Source: Litoditis marina
Lineage: Eukaryota; Nematoda; Chromadorea; Rhabditida; Rhabditidae
Direction: 5' to 3'
Assembly (NCBI GenBank): GCA_964036275.1
Contig: OZ038435.1
Coordinates: forward strand, 12,005,634-12,069,633
DNA: 64,000 nt
The notes beneath the pieces were generated by a model. That model was not told the origin of the DNA and did not search any database. It worked only from the letters and a program-made list of their open reading frames with translations. A program made the position numbers and the translations under genes. How positions within the stretch are numbered: the stretch's first letter is position 1; the number at the start of each line of letters is the position of its first letter. Below are positions 32,241-44,412 of this stretch, one piece after another.

Positions 32241-35200
32241 TCAAATATTGGACGAATCACTGGTAATTTCTAGTTTGCTCGAGTTCAAAGGTCTAAATGG
32301 GCTTCCGTCCAGGACCGACTGGATGATTTTTCGCTCCACGGTGCGCGGGGTCAATGGGACAATGTCCTCCTCATATAGGAGCTCGATTGTGGGATTGGAC
32401 CGTTTCGTACTTTGATCGACAGTTTTTGTAGTTTGATCTTCGGTTGACTCTCTCGATAGACGAATTAAAGCAGCTGCTCCGATTTCTACCCGATTGTCGC
32501 CTTCCTGAAATGGTTAATCGGAATTATCAGACTGAAGTTGTAGTTCAATCTATCTGTGACCATCGCGAATGGAGTTACTTCGTGAGCAAACTACAAATAC
32601 AGTGAATGTGTAAAACAGACCGTGTTGTGATAACTGTGTTTTAGTGACCATTTCTGTCTCTCATGTCTTGTTTCATCTGCCATTTCAGATCAAGTCAAAA
32701 TGTACGGTATCATTTCTAGAACGACAAGTGTGCTTTGAAGATTCTCTCTCGGAACATACACGTGTTTCTACATTATAGAATACAATGCTTCTTTTAAAGG
32801 TTAAAAACTGAAACCGAATGCGGATAGCAAGTGTTCCATCTAGACAACACCAGATTCTGGAGACAAGCAACCGCCGCTCTATCTATAACATTGCCACAAT
32901 AGCAAGATTTTCACACGAATAGGTTTGCTGCCCATTAACAACACCAGCATTTCCCATATTCGACCTACCTGCTCTTTCTTCTCAGGAGTCTCAGGTAGAG
33001 GAACAATCCCGAGATCTCGAGACTTCCTTTTTGTCTGGAAGTCGTTGAACAATCCTCTTCGTCTGTAGCTAGAGACTCGGTCCAATGGGTTCGGTTTTGG
33101 AATTATCTGAAATCAACATTAAACCGATATATTTTCAGAAAAACGAAATTACGAAGTCATTCATTAGTTGGAAGCTCTTGAAAGTATGTGGCATGATGGC
33201 TCTCATAACTTGGTTTAATCTAGTTTAGAAACAAATGTCAATGAAACTTCGTTTTACAGTGCTCAATTGTCCTTTATACTGCAGTGAGGATTTTCAAATG
33301 TTAATTTGCGACAAAAGATAGAATACAGAGCTTAGTTGAAGCCAACACCATATTATGCTATTCAAACATACGGGTGCGTCAAAAACGACAGTTGTCTTCT
33401 TTTTTCCGAGTCTCCGTTCGAAATCTGCCTTGTAGTCATAGGAAGACAGTTCGATGGACGCTTTCTCGTCCTCCTTTTCTCTTTTCACTGGATTCAAACT
33501 GCGAAGCGCCTTTTGAAGGTCCGGCAGAGTTGGAATGATGGCTGCAAATTGTACTGTTACAATTTGAATTGAATCCAAAATCATTCAACCTGAATCTGAT
33601 AGATTTATGATTACAAAACAGACAGAACCTTCTAATTACTTGTGGGTGAACTGTGTTTCTGTGTTCTCAGAGTGAACGTAGAAACGGTTGCTTTGTTTCC
33701 AGTAATTTCGAGCGCGAGAGCTGAATGAACTATCAAATGTATGGGTACCATTAACTGTCATACTGCTCCGTACAAAATCGTTTTCTTTTCCAGCTGTGAC
33801 TCTATAGCCGTTGGGACGTGTTTGCAACATTGTTATCGTCGGCTTGTTCCCAACTCGTATCCATCAAAAGTCTTGCATCCTTGCCACCTCTCGCGTTGCG
33901 CGTGCAGGGCGCCAGCTAGGCATTTTGCCAGATCAGGGCATAATCAGTAATCTTTCCAACAATAATGTTATTTTGAAAACACGAAATCACAGTCCAGAGT
34001 GTTTGAATAGTTGCCCACCACTATTTTCATACAATAAACGGAATCCAGTTTGGAACTAAATAGACTGTACGGCCATTACGACTTGAGCTTCATTGACAGG
34101 AAATTATGGATTGCTTGAATCGCACAGGTACCTTTACCCTCCGTGATGCTCTCTAAAAAGTCGTTTTCCTTCTCTGCTGTGTCTTTTGTTTCCAGCGGAG
34201 TGACCGGAACGGAAGTGGGTGGTTCCGCCGTCGGTGGCGGTGGTGGAGGGGAGTTGAGCACGAGAGGTGGAGGTGGAGGGGAACTCAGACCTCGTTCTGG
34301 AAACATTTATTCATTTGTTCGTAAATATAGATATTGTGACATTTACAAGAAAAAGGGAATAACAAAGTAGAAGATGAGATAAGTCCGTAGTCGTATGTGA
34401 GAAACTATGGAAATTCCGATTCGTTTGTTGTACAATGTTGTCATGAAGAGTTTGATCAAGTTTTGAACGTAAAAAAACTCTATAAAAGAATTGAAACTGA
34501 ACACTGATAAATAGTTTCAAACATTAGTGGCGAAATCCCGGATGACATGGAAACAAATTGATGTTGAGAGACAAACGTCAAATCACAAACTTCAAACTAC
34601 AAACTTAAAACTCACTTCTTTCCGGATACGCTTGTGGAGGTTCAATGATTATCCTCATCGGAGTAGTATTGTCGATGCCGTGAAAACTCTCTGACGATCT
34701 TCGTGATCTTTGATCTTTCGATTGTTTGATCTGCGAGGGAAAAGAGACGGAGGATCCTCTTTGCTTTTTTGTCTTTTCCTCTTTTTCCTGTTCTTCCATT
34801 ATTCGATCGAAGAAATCGTCCAGATCCTCTTTCGTTGCCAGACGAGACTGACTGTGGTCGCCTTGGGGGCTCTGAGGGCTCTGAAGAAGAACTTCTAGTT
34901 TGTTTGTTATGGGCACGTGTACACAACGTGAATAGGCTTAATGGAAAATATTCAAACTTGGTAATTTTGTATTGTCAATGTATGTGAAAAAGGATGTGCA
35001 AAGATTTGAAGAAAATCGTAAATGTCAAAAAAACAGAAAAAGCTACCGTAAAGTGTCAGAAATGATTGCTCAAACTGTGGCTTCTAAAGTGTTCATACCA
35101 ATTCAAACAAGTTATTAATAATAATAATGGAGTTCACGTTGAAAATGTAGGAAAATGCAGCGTTTATTCAAAAGACGCATTTTCCTAAGCCCGGAATATT

Positions 35201-38200
35201 TGGGTCGAATCTGAGAAATGGTGTTTGTTTTAGGCCTGTCATTCCTCTTTTTCGTATTGGTTTAGGAAACACATTCAAAACACGTCACTGCGATGACGTC
35301 ATCGATCGATATGGGAAAAAATATTTTATCGTTTCCCCTCTTTTTAAAAAGCCTATACGGTGGAGGTTGCCTTTTCTGTGGTTTGATTCAGTTGCATTTT
35401 GGTGGAAGTTCGTGAGATCAAACTACTAGAAATATTTGGTCACTTTCTATACAGGAACAGTTACTGACTGCTTTGAAACATATAAAAACTTAAAGGAGAC
35501 CGAAGAGCAACATGGTTTCTCGTGAAGCTGCTATTTTTCCTATTTTTGATTGGACGCGTTGCGTGTCGCGCTGCATTATCATGTGAATGTCACGTGGACT
35601 GATCAAACTAATATACGAGTTATTTGTGCTCTCTGATCTCATTACAGTTAGAAACAGCTCGAAACAGAACCTCTGCTCAAGTTGTGTTGCTGTCCCCTTT
35701 CAATGTGCAAATAACCAGACCGCTTTCAGCCTTTGTAAATGAACGTGTTCATCCGGGGTTTGTTCAAATTTCCTTTACAACTTTTCCTAGATTCAGTACA
35801 TAACTTGTGTGTCACGTGTTCCAAAAATATTCTCTACTTCACTCACCTTTTGGCTTTCCGCTGAGAGCTGAATCGTAGGGGCGGGGCCTAATTTGTGCAT
35901 CCTGTTGTGGGACAGAAAAGATGCCGATCTATGTACTTCGTTGCGAAGTCGAAACGTCAGCTGAATCTAGAAACAGACATTGGGGGGGTGGATACCATAT
36001 TTGAGTTGTAGTTTGATCTGCTTACAAATCGATAATCTTCTAACTCCGTTATAACACAGTGGGTCAAGGTACAAACCCAGTTTTGCTCTAAATTCGCGGG
36101 ATCATTCCTATACAAATCCTAGCATACTATAATAGTTAACTAAATAGTCATGTGAAATGTATGAAACAGTTTACGAGCGTGAAATATAACGAAAAATAAC
36201 GAAAAGCAAGGTTTAGACATGTGTGGTGTTGTTCTGTTCACGCAGTTGAGACAGAATAAAACATCTTATCAAACTTTGTCAATATTGCCGTGGAAAAACA
36301 GAGTTACGATTGGCTAAACAAACAATTGCGGTTCGACAGACCAGGATAGTAAAACCTGTACGTTTTCGTAATCTTTAACAACAAGTTTAAAGATAGTTAT
36401 AACTACTGCACTTGAAAATTCAATTGGACGTAAATTCTAACCAATTCCATTCACAAAATTATATGTTTCATTTTCCTTAAAGTGTATACAAGTTCGAGGG
36501 TCTTACAACTAATCAGTCGTTAGTATGAGCCTTTCTAATAGACTATCAGAAAGAAGTACCAGAATTTCGGATGTATACTGTAACTGTCTGCATCTAGTTG
36601 AAACTGGGTATAATTATCTCACACTTCTGAAAGTAAGCCTTTAAGAGTATGTAGCCCCAACTCGCTCTGTTTGTAGTGGGATCTCGTTCGGGTCGAACTT
36701 CACAACATTGATATCGAACTACAAATTATATTTTGTAGTATCTGTGTAATCCTCACCTCTTCAAATATGACGTGCATCTGTTTTGTGTCGACCGCGGTCG
36801 TGTGTTTATGCACGGGAGCATTCATTATATCCACACAATCGTCGTACAGTGAGACTATGAAATCCTGGAAAATCACAACTTTAATAAGAATACAGAAACA
36901 AGAATGTTCCATGGGTCACACGATTCACAAAAGAATTGAGAGAAACATTGATAAACAGATGAACCGAAAAGAGCAAGATGGCGACTCCGGTTGTATGCGT
37001 GGATCCGTTTCAATTATTGACCGATCTAGACGAACTTTCACATCAATAGTAGTTTGTGTATAAATCGAGATATTACATAGGCTTTTTTCCTATTACTCAG
37101 GCAGTTCTCCAACAGCTTGTCAATAAAACGCAATATTCATCTAATATTATCTACGAAAACTGAATACAGCAAAGTTGGTACTCACCTCACTAGCCACGTC
37201 CTTATAAAGTGAGAAAAGTGACGCGAATTGCAGCATAATCACCATCTTCTCACAACAAGCGTGGGGCCAAACCTGTGAAAAACTCTTTCATAAGAACTTT
37301 CTTTGAAAATGAATAGTGTTTCTATTCTGTCTCAGTTTTACACTAAATTTTACATAAAATTTAGTTTGTTTATCTAACAGATGATGTAGGCCAGTCAAAT
37401 ACATATTTGATGCGCTATCATTTTGTCTCACTTTACGTGATGTTTCATGTGAATTTTGTCAATAACCTGTTTTTTTTTGAAATTGCACTCACATGATCGG
37501 CTTTTTCCATTGTGAGAGCGTAGAGATTTGAGATTTCCTGCCAATATTGGGTTCGAACTGAGTTTCTGAAAAAGTAATCTAAAAATATGAACTTCGGGGG
37601 TTATCGAACTTCTACAGTTTCCCAGATCGAAATCAAACTACAACATTCTACGATCAAACAACACAACATAGCTTACTCTCTCTCTCTGCAGTAACCATTT
37701 CGATTTGCACAGTTATTTCACTTTTCAAAAAAAAACTCACTTCTCATCATAGAGCAGTTCCTGCACATTATAGTGGGCGTGGCTAAAAACCTCTCGCACG
37801 AGAGCCGCGTAGTTTATCAGAAATTTCCCGTTTTTCTTCGAAATGTGAAGGGTGTGAATGGTTTCCATTGCGTCCGTACAGACTGAAAATGAATGAAAAT
37901 GAGGAATTTGCTTAGATATTGCATTTTTAAAACTTTTTCTTGAATTATTTCGAGACGACCCAATAATTATATACTTTTTCCATTATAAGATTCACAATTC
38001 AGCAACAAAGACCGAGAACGATCAAGCGTTACGGGGCGCGCTGAAGTTGATCATGAGAGAATGTGTAGATCAGTGATACGCAGATACGTCAACCGAGGTG
38101 GAAAACACAGTCCCTTGCAAAAATGGTTGTCCAAAACACATTTTTTATTCTTTCAATGTTAAGTTGTGTTTCTATTAAACCTTCACACGTTACTTACACG

Positions 38201-38605
38201 TTTTGAGATTTGTTTATACCTCCAACATCATTTGTTACGTTTCAAATTTGCAAGCCTTGTACGAGCGTGATACAGAAGATTGATAAACTTTTCATGATTA
38301 TCAGAACGATTGGCGCCAATTTTTCTCGATTGGCCAGCTACAAAGCGAGAGAGCATGCAGATAAATGAGGTCGCAGACATCTGGTTCTCTCTGACGGGCG
38401 CACTTCCTCGCCGAGGCCGCTACAAAAGTGGCTGGCCAATTGCTAGGAATTGTCTGAGTTGCTCACTTTTATGATTGGCGGAGCTGTCGAAGTAGGTTTC
38501 TGCCAACGCGTCGTGGAAGTTTTTGTACAACTCGGCCATTTCCAGTGCATTTATGTGTCTCCTCCCATGTTTATCCACATAAGTATCTTTGTGGAACAGG
38601 GGCAT
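32241..38605 (-). CDS. Unassigned 536-residue protein: helical N-terminus, proline-rich middle, basic C-terminus
   Basis: Eleven minus-strand exons (38605-38467, 37882-37741, 37565-37493, 37272-37186, 36864-36757, 35901-35847, 34891-34616, 34296-34138, 33541-33372, 33106-32969, 32504-32241) join in phase. The start ATG follows directly after an ATTCAG acceptor, as for a spliced leader. Residues 1-180 look like an all-helical domain, with aromatic and Leu heptads and VWPHACCEKMVIMLQFASLF. A long charged Glu/Lys/Ser region follows (DFFDRIMEEQEKEEKTKK), then two proline runs (SSPPPPPLVL, NSPPPPPPTAEPP) of the kind that bind SH3, WW or EVH1 domains, then basic motifs (SYRRRGLF, TKRKSR) and an acidic-hydrophobic end (IELLYEEDIVPLTP). 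A cytoplasmic adaptor role is a guess from composition. Exon 7 uses an odd GAAG acceptor, the only one that keeps frame. No family recognised. Confidence 0.8.
38330..38440. mobile_element. Small MITE with ATTGGCCAGC ends
   Basis: ATTGGCCAGC at about 38329 and GCTGGCCAAT at 38431 are inverted. The interior GAGAGAGCATGC...GGGCGC...GCCGAGG, and the flank AATTGTCTGAGT, resemble 26180-26300 in an intron of gene A. Confidence 0.65.
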
Positions 38606-40079
38606 CTGAATGATGCTATACGGAACGTAAAACGCGGGAAGGTGCCTAGATGTGCAACGTGTGAATGGTACGTGAAAACGTGCAATAGTACGTAATACCT
38701 ACAACTGTATATAAGACGTGCTAGTGAAAGATAAACTATGAAATGCATATCGGTATCAAAACTTGAGAGTTTTAGAGAATGTCAAAGTTCAATGAATCGT
38801 GCACTTTACAACCGAACTCAAAACGTCAAATCAAACGTACGTGCAACGGACACAGTTAGTGGCACGTCAAGAATATGGTCAGGGTCTAGCGGTGAGTAAA
38901 CGTGAAACGGTACGTGCAAAGTGCAACATCATGTAAAATTGCAACGATCAGTAAAATGTTAACTGCATTGAGCGCTAGTGTGATAGGAACAAACATTGGA
39001 ACGTATTTCACATTTATAATAAGTTTTCTATCAGAATAAAAAGCATTATTTCACTTTTTCTCTGTTCTGCTTTCTGCTTTTGCGCTAATCTGTGTTAGTC
39101 ATTCAGTTAGAGAAATTTCTTAATCCGATTACGTTATCTAAAACGGAACTTTCTGTTGAAACACAGTGATTTCTGGAAGAATCAAACAGGTCACATTTAT
39201 GACGTATAGTTTCATGAATATGTTTTTGTGAATGAAAGATCAAAAGTGTTCATGTTTATCTAACCAATTTGGTTTTGGTTTTGGTTCGGTTTCATGTCGG
39301 TTTGAGTACGCGAACGGTTCGGTTTCACACCGAACCAACTCGTTCGACAAGAGTCGGTTCGGGAAGAAATTTGCCTAAATCTTCCGTGTTTTAGTTTAAT
39401 CTTGCAGCCGTTGCTGGCCATATTTGACGTGTGGGTAGATCAAACTACTGATCTACCCTCAGATACTATTAGCCCTTGACGATCAAATTTTATTAGTATC
39501 TCATACTACCTTTCTGTACAGAACTATTTATAGTTGTGAGTTTATAGTTATGTTTTGCCAAATCGCCTATTATCTTCTCAAAAGTTCATGTGAGCACTAA
39601 AGATAGCCACACGTGCTATGTTATTTGTCAATTTATTACATTCCCTATCAAAGCAGAGCGCACTGTATAAGTAGAATTCTGGGGAAACGTAAAGATGTCG
39701 CTCTAAAGTAAGACCGAAAAAACATGTTGTCTTGTTCTACTGTGTTTGTAGTTTGACCCGTTTCAGTCATAATAAGGAATGAACAAAGTGTTCACAGATC
39801 AAACTACAAAAAGTTTTGGTTACCTGCAAATGTTACCAACATTTGAGATGACTGACAAATACTTACAAATACAACAGACAAAATGCCAAATATTCAAAGC
39901 TTTAGAAAGGATTCGAACCTCCATTCAAAACTTCAGTGTGATGTCAACCTATCAACTCTCCTCTGTGGCGCTGAATTATCGAGCATATGTGGTTTACACA
40001 GCATGAATTGAGATATACAGTGTGCTTCCTTTTCGGGGAACATTGATAAACCTTTTGGAGAAACAACGGGTTTCATTCG
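38606..40079. other. Spacer upstream of the 38605 gene
   Basis: No gene seen. At 38640-38930 TACGTG/ACGTGC/ACGTGA words recur about ten times, a possible cluster of bHLH-type sites. At 39270-39350 there is a GGTTCGGTTT-rich low-complexity patch. The 13-mer GATCAAACTACAA occurs at about 39797, with partial matches at 39438 and 39749. Confidence 0.5.
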
Positions 40080-41160
40080 GGCCTCTCTATCTGCCCGGGT
40101 CGGTCGGTCGCTCTATTGATTATGGCCCCGTCCTCCACCCCAATCAACAAAACATCATCAATTCGCGATTTTGGTGAAAAACTTGACCAAATCCTGAATC
40201 TACTGAATGAAACTCGTGCTCAACAATATGATCTGAGAAAGAACATCCCTGCAATGATCACTGAACAACTTCAACGCCACGAAAACCGAAGAAAGCTGGT
40301 CGTTTGCGGATTCCCGGAGGATGCCACCAGGGATCAGGTTAGTAAACTTTTTTCCCTGGTTGGTATTCCGTCCGAAGCCGTTACCGTTTTGCATCATTTG
40401 GGCAAACCTCGCACAGATGGAAAGTTCCGTCCTCTCTGTGTGGAAATCGCCAAAACCACCAAATTTCCCCACCTCAAAACTCTTGCCCAGTTGATGAGAA
40501 CGAATGCTGCCTATTCTTCTTGCAGTGTACGGAGACTGGAGACTCCGGAACAACGTCTCCAGGGATTCCTCGCTCGGAAGGCCAAGAGAGAAGCTACTCT
40601 CGAAGTCACCCAATCTACACCCGAACCACCACCAGAACAAACTGCTTCCGAACTACGTCTCCCCTTGACGCCTGACCCTGCCTTAAAGCTTTCCGTAACC
40701 TCAGATAAGGAAGTTTCTTACGCTTTCACTCCTATAAGTGTTAATTCTAGTGTTTTAGATGTCCAAAAGTTGATATCCAGAGAGCTTCTCAATGAACACT
40801 TTACTTCATGTTGGTTCTGCTCTCTAAGTAAGAATTATCATAAAGACCGTATTGCATTCTTGCGCTCCCATATTATTCCCAAATGAGCAAATACTTGATT
40901 TCAGTTATACCTCTCAATCTGTTAAGTTACTGGTCTCGTTGTTTTATCGATCATCTGACCTTTGTTTGTCTGACTGAATAACTCATCGTCTCGACTTTAC
41001 ACTTTGTAGTCTGATCAACGCTCCCTTGTAAGTAGATTGTACATTTAACATACAATCCTTTGGGATACGTTTTGCCATAGAAGCTTTCAATAACTCAATT
41101 AGTTAATTCTTATTACTTTTTGTTGTTGAATCTATGCGCAATAAACTTTATATTATTAAA
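40080..41160 (+). mobile_element. ORF1-only copy of a nematode non-LTR retrotransposon
   Basis: An intact ORF1 (40116-40886) is followed by about 270 bp of AT-rich 3' sequence ending near AATAAACTTTATATTATTAAA, with no reverse transcriptase ORF. The coding match suggests the CR1-like clade (Sam-type elements of nematodes). The outer limits are approximate because I could not see a target duplication. Confidence 0.65.
40116..40886 (+). CDS. Retrotransposon ORF1 protein (nucleic-acid-binding chaperone type)
   Basis: One uninterrupted 256-residue ORF. An N-terminal coiled-coil-like segment (FGEKLDQILNLLNETRAQQ) precedes an RRM-like block: RKLVVCGFPEDATRDQVSKL as first strand and helix, VLHHLGKP, then RPLCVEI and HLKTLAQLMR. 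This is the usual layout of ORF1 proteins in CR1/L2-like retrotransposons, which coat the element RNA. A Pro/Glu-rich linker and a short C-terminal part with CWFCSLSKNYHKD follow. The start could be the second Met (40122). The open frame suggests a young copy, or a non-autonomous form that keeps ORF1. The clade is remembered from family features, not searched. Confidence 0.75.
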   Translation: MIMAPSSTPINKTSSIRDFGEKLDQILNLLNETRAQQYDLRKNIPAMITEQLQRHENRRKLVVCGFPEDATRDQVSKLFSLVGIPSEAVTVLHHLGKPRTDGKFRPLCVEIAKTTKFPHLKTLAQLMRTNAAYSSCSVRRLETPEQRLQGFLARKAKREATLEVTQSTPEPPPEQTASELRLPLTPDPALKLSVTSDKEVSYAFTPISVNSSVLDVQKLISRELLNEHFTSCWFCSLSKNYHKDRIAFLRSHIIPK

Positions 41161-41827
41161 AAACGGGTTTGTATATATTATTTAGTGCAATTGTTGCAAA
41201 CTAAATGCATCAGTATACACACAGTCATTTACAAATTATGGACACGCGAAACAGTAAACAGGTTACAAAACAAAAACAAACTTTTAGGATTTCAAACTCC
41301 ACAAACACTAGTATGGTAACAGTACAACAAGATGGATAGAAACCGGGAGTTTGCTGTTGATACGAATCAATAAACTTCTTATCTATGAAACACTTTCTAT
41401 GTTTCTACGTAAGCAAATATTATGACCGGGTTACGTGGGAGGAATACCATGAACCAATGACTCGAAAATTTGAAAAATGCGGGAAATGTTCCCAATGTTT
41501 GTATTTGATACCATTTTTGCAATTAAAATTGAGAAACTAGAAGAATCGGCCATATTTTAGTAATACATCGTAGATATGCATGCCGTGAGAAACTTTTTTT
41601 CGCTTTGTATGTCACACTGTAAAACATAAAGTAAAAACACATCAAAATGTTTCATCGCTTTATGTTACCATATTACTTTTTGCATGTACGGAAGTTTGGA
41701 AGTTTGTGAGAGTAGCAATACAGACTATTTGCCTTCAACATCAATACAGAATATTTATTCACCCACATATGTTTTACACTTTATTATATAAATCTTTGGA
41801 CCATTTCAAGTAGTTTCTCCTTGAACT

Positions 41828-42970
41828 TTAGTTACTTTTGCTTCCGAACAGTTTTCCGGCCATCTTCAGTCCCTTCTTGGCCGCCTCGCCCCCAGCCTGC
41901 TTCTTGAAGTTCACGAAGAAGGTCGACAGGGTTTGGAAGGCCTCGGCGGGGTTCACGTTGTACTTCTCCGCTGAAACATTGAATTGAACTGGAGACATTT
42001 GATTTTGTTGAATGCTGTATTTTAAATTTCATTGTATTCGATTAGTGACGAACCCAACTCTGGTCTGTCACTTACGTAGAAAAATAGAATTAAAAGTGAA
42101 CATTTCCGCTCAAAATTTTTTTCTATATGGTACAAAATTTCTTTCTATATGGTATATACAAACTGTTTATATTACTCGGTAACTACTACAATTACTAGTA
42201 ATATAGTCACGTGCATCACCGCTCACGTGAACCTGTACTTTACTAGCAATTCTACTAACCAGCCTGGTTGAACAGCTTGGTGGCCTTGGGCACGTGTTGC
42301 ATCATGTCAGTCTTCACGTTCTCGTCCAATTTGGTGTATTTGTCCAAAACGGAACGGAAAAACGACTGCGCGGCGATGTTTTCCGGTTTTAACGACGGAA
42401 CTCCCATCGCCTTCTTCGTAATCTGGAACGGCGTTGGAAACAATTCGTCAATCAGTGTTACTTTTTCTAGAAACCTTCCCAGTTAGTTAGGGTATGTAAT
42501 AGACAAACTAGAGTTTTCTCAGGGCAAATAAGGGTATTCTTGTTCTTTCTTGCACTTTCAAGCCTCTTTCTACCTATATGACTCTCTTACTGTTGAAATT
42601 CGAATACTTTATGAAAAGATCGAATATGTTTCATGTTTTGTAGTGTACAACTTTGAAACCAGTTTTTTCCTCTCTTACCCAAACATCCTTTTACCAACTC
42701 TGCTAGATTTCCGAACCGCATAGGAAAAAAGTGCGATGCCGTTCACATCTGTCCAGATGCAGAAGTTTGCTTTTTGATGAAAACATAACTTCATGATGTT
42801 GCGACATCACTTTTTCAACGAATTTTTGATTATCTTCCAGACAGTCTGTGTTTTCAGAAACTAACATCGGTGAAGAACTGTTTTCCCTGTCCGGTGAGGG
42901 CGGAGAAATCGAATCCTCCTTCGGCAAAGACAGAAAGAACCAGCAGGGAAACAACGAGAAGGACACGCAT
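41828..42970 (-). CDS. Small secreted alpha-helical protein
   Basis: Three exons (42970-42866, 42422-42260, 41970-41828) join in phase to 136 residues. A clear signal peptide (MRVLLVVSLLVLSVFA, cleavage likely before EGGFDFSAL) is followed by four or five amphipathic helices rich in Lys, Phe and Ala (FFRSVLDKYTKLDENVKTDM, KATKLFNQAG, AFQTLSTFFVNFKKQ). It ends GKLFGSKSN*. There is no Cys in the mature part. Size and composition recall small secreted nematode helical proteins such as SXP/RAL-2-like or lipid-binding families, but I cannot place it in one. A TTGCAG acceptor one base before the ATG fits a spliced leader. The codon choice (AAG, GTC, CTG, TTC) is strongly biased, unlike most neighbours, which suggests high expression. 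Poly(A) signal at 41754-41759. Confidence 0.85.
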
Positions 42971-43660
42971 TCTGCAATATAAAGAGAAGATGAAACATTT
43001 GTGCGAAATAAGAAGCAAAGGTGAGAGAACAGATCAAATTTTGAGATTATAAATGTCACTGTGATTACTTGGGGTCAATAAAAAGCGGAAACACATGAAA
43101 AGCGACGGTTTCTGTTTGTACACAGCAGAATTTAGATGCACAGTGCTGCCCTAAGAAACTTGGTGACGGTTGTGATTTGATGAGCTACAGCAAGTAGTTC
43201 GAGAGTAATCTACATCTACAGTACATACGCAAAAGTATGCTAATAATAGTTGTTGAAGCTAGTCAAATGTATCATGTATGGATAAACTTTGATTTTGACA
43301 AAGTTGCGACCGCTAGGAAAGTGAACATGTTACAGAAAGACAGACTACTTTAATAGAAAAGATGGGATGTTCTTCCACAACAAACCCGGGGCAATTCATC
43401 AGGAACAGTTGGTATTCAACTGAACAACAGAGACAACTGTCTGCAAAACACGCGAAATGAAACACTTCCTCAAGATCCTGGTATTTCGCGAATTATCCTA
43501 TATTGTTTCTGAAAAAAGAGCTTGGTTTAGTTTTAACAGAAAGTTTTTGAAGGGAGAACAGAAATATATGCGAGGCACAGAGTTTTCACATAAATCTAGG
43601 AATATAAACCACGCGTTTTTATTCGAAGGTACACTTTTTTACGCGTTTCAAAAGCAAGTC

Positions 43661-43845
43661 TATAGTCGTCGCCAACGGAAAGGCAGGAGGGTGCTGTAAT
43701 TCTCAGTTTTCGCTGTGTACGCACACATGTCTTCTATTCCAAAACATGCCCGTTACGTACTGTAATAGCGCAGTGGTTGGCGAGCGGCTACGACTCGTTT
43801 GCTCGCAGGTTTGATCCCGGTGAGAGACATAAATTTATTAGTATA
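43661..43845 (+). repeat. tRNA-like (SINE-like) repeat
   Basis: TATAGTCGTCGCCAACGG, then TAGCGCAGTGGTTGGCG and AGGTTTGATCCCGG, then AAATTTATTAG. Its tail runs straight into the left arm of the 111-bp inverted repeat. Confidence 0.7.
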
Positions 43846-44177
43846 AAAAACGGGTGTAAAGAAAGTAAAGATTAGTTTTGGATGAAACGTGTGCAAAAAA
43901 TATGAAAGAAGTCCAATAAAAATATTTTGAGGAAAAGGCTAATCTCGCTCGGTTTCAAATTTCAGAAAAAATAAATTAATACCGAGTTTTTTGTAACTGA
44001 AAAGAAATCTTCTGACTGCTATTCACAATGATCTAGCTTACACTCTGTTTTTTTCTTCAAGTAAAACGAGATTAGCCTTTTCCTCAAAATATTTTTATTG
44101 GACTTCTTTCATATTTTTTGCACACGTTTCATCCAAAACTAATCTTTACTTTCTTTACACCCGTTTTTTATACTAAT
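43837..44177. repeat. Perfect 111-bp inverted repeat with 119-bp spacer
   Basis: 43837-43947 and 44067-44177 are exact reverse complements as read base by base, from ATTAGTATAAAAAACGGG to AAGGCTAATCTCG. The spacer is unique AT-rich DNA. A transcript would fold into a 111-bp perfect duplex. The perfection suggests a recent foldback insertion or ongoing gene conversion. Confidence 0.92.
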
Positions 44178-44334
44178 TGAACTCTTTTTCTATAGTTACG
44201 AAGTAACGATCATTTTTGATAAAAATAATATTTTTGAACAATAAGCCAAACAAGGAATGTTATGTTAAAACTATTGGAGTTTTAAACGGCGCCGTAGTTC
44301 AGAGCGATTGGCGTAGTTGTAACCTCGTTCAAGT

Positions 44335-44412
44335 GAGAGCAACTTTTGTGCTCCAGGCAGGAATCGAACCTTCGTTCGCCGTGCGTGAATAGAGCTTTTA
44401 TCCAATCCGCCA
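44335..44412 (-). repeat. tRNA-like sequence, reverse strand
   Basis: Read on the minus strand: TGGCGGATTGGATAAAAGC (A-box-like), then GGTTCGATTCC (exact B box) about 26 bp later. The T-stem and acceptor stem do not pair properly, so this is a tRNA-derived repeat and not a tRNA gene. It differs from the main family. Confidence 0.5.
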
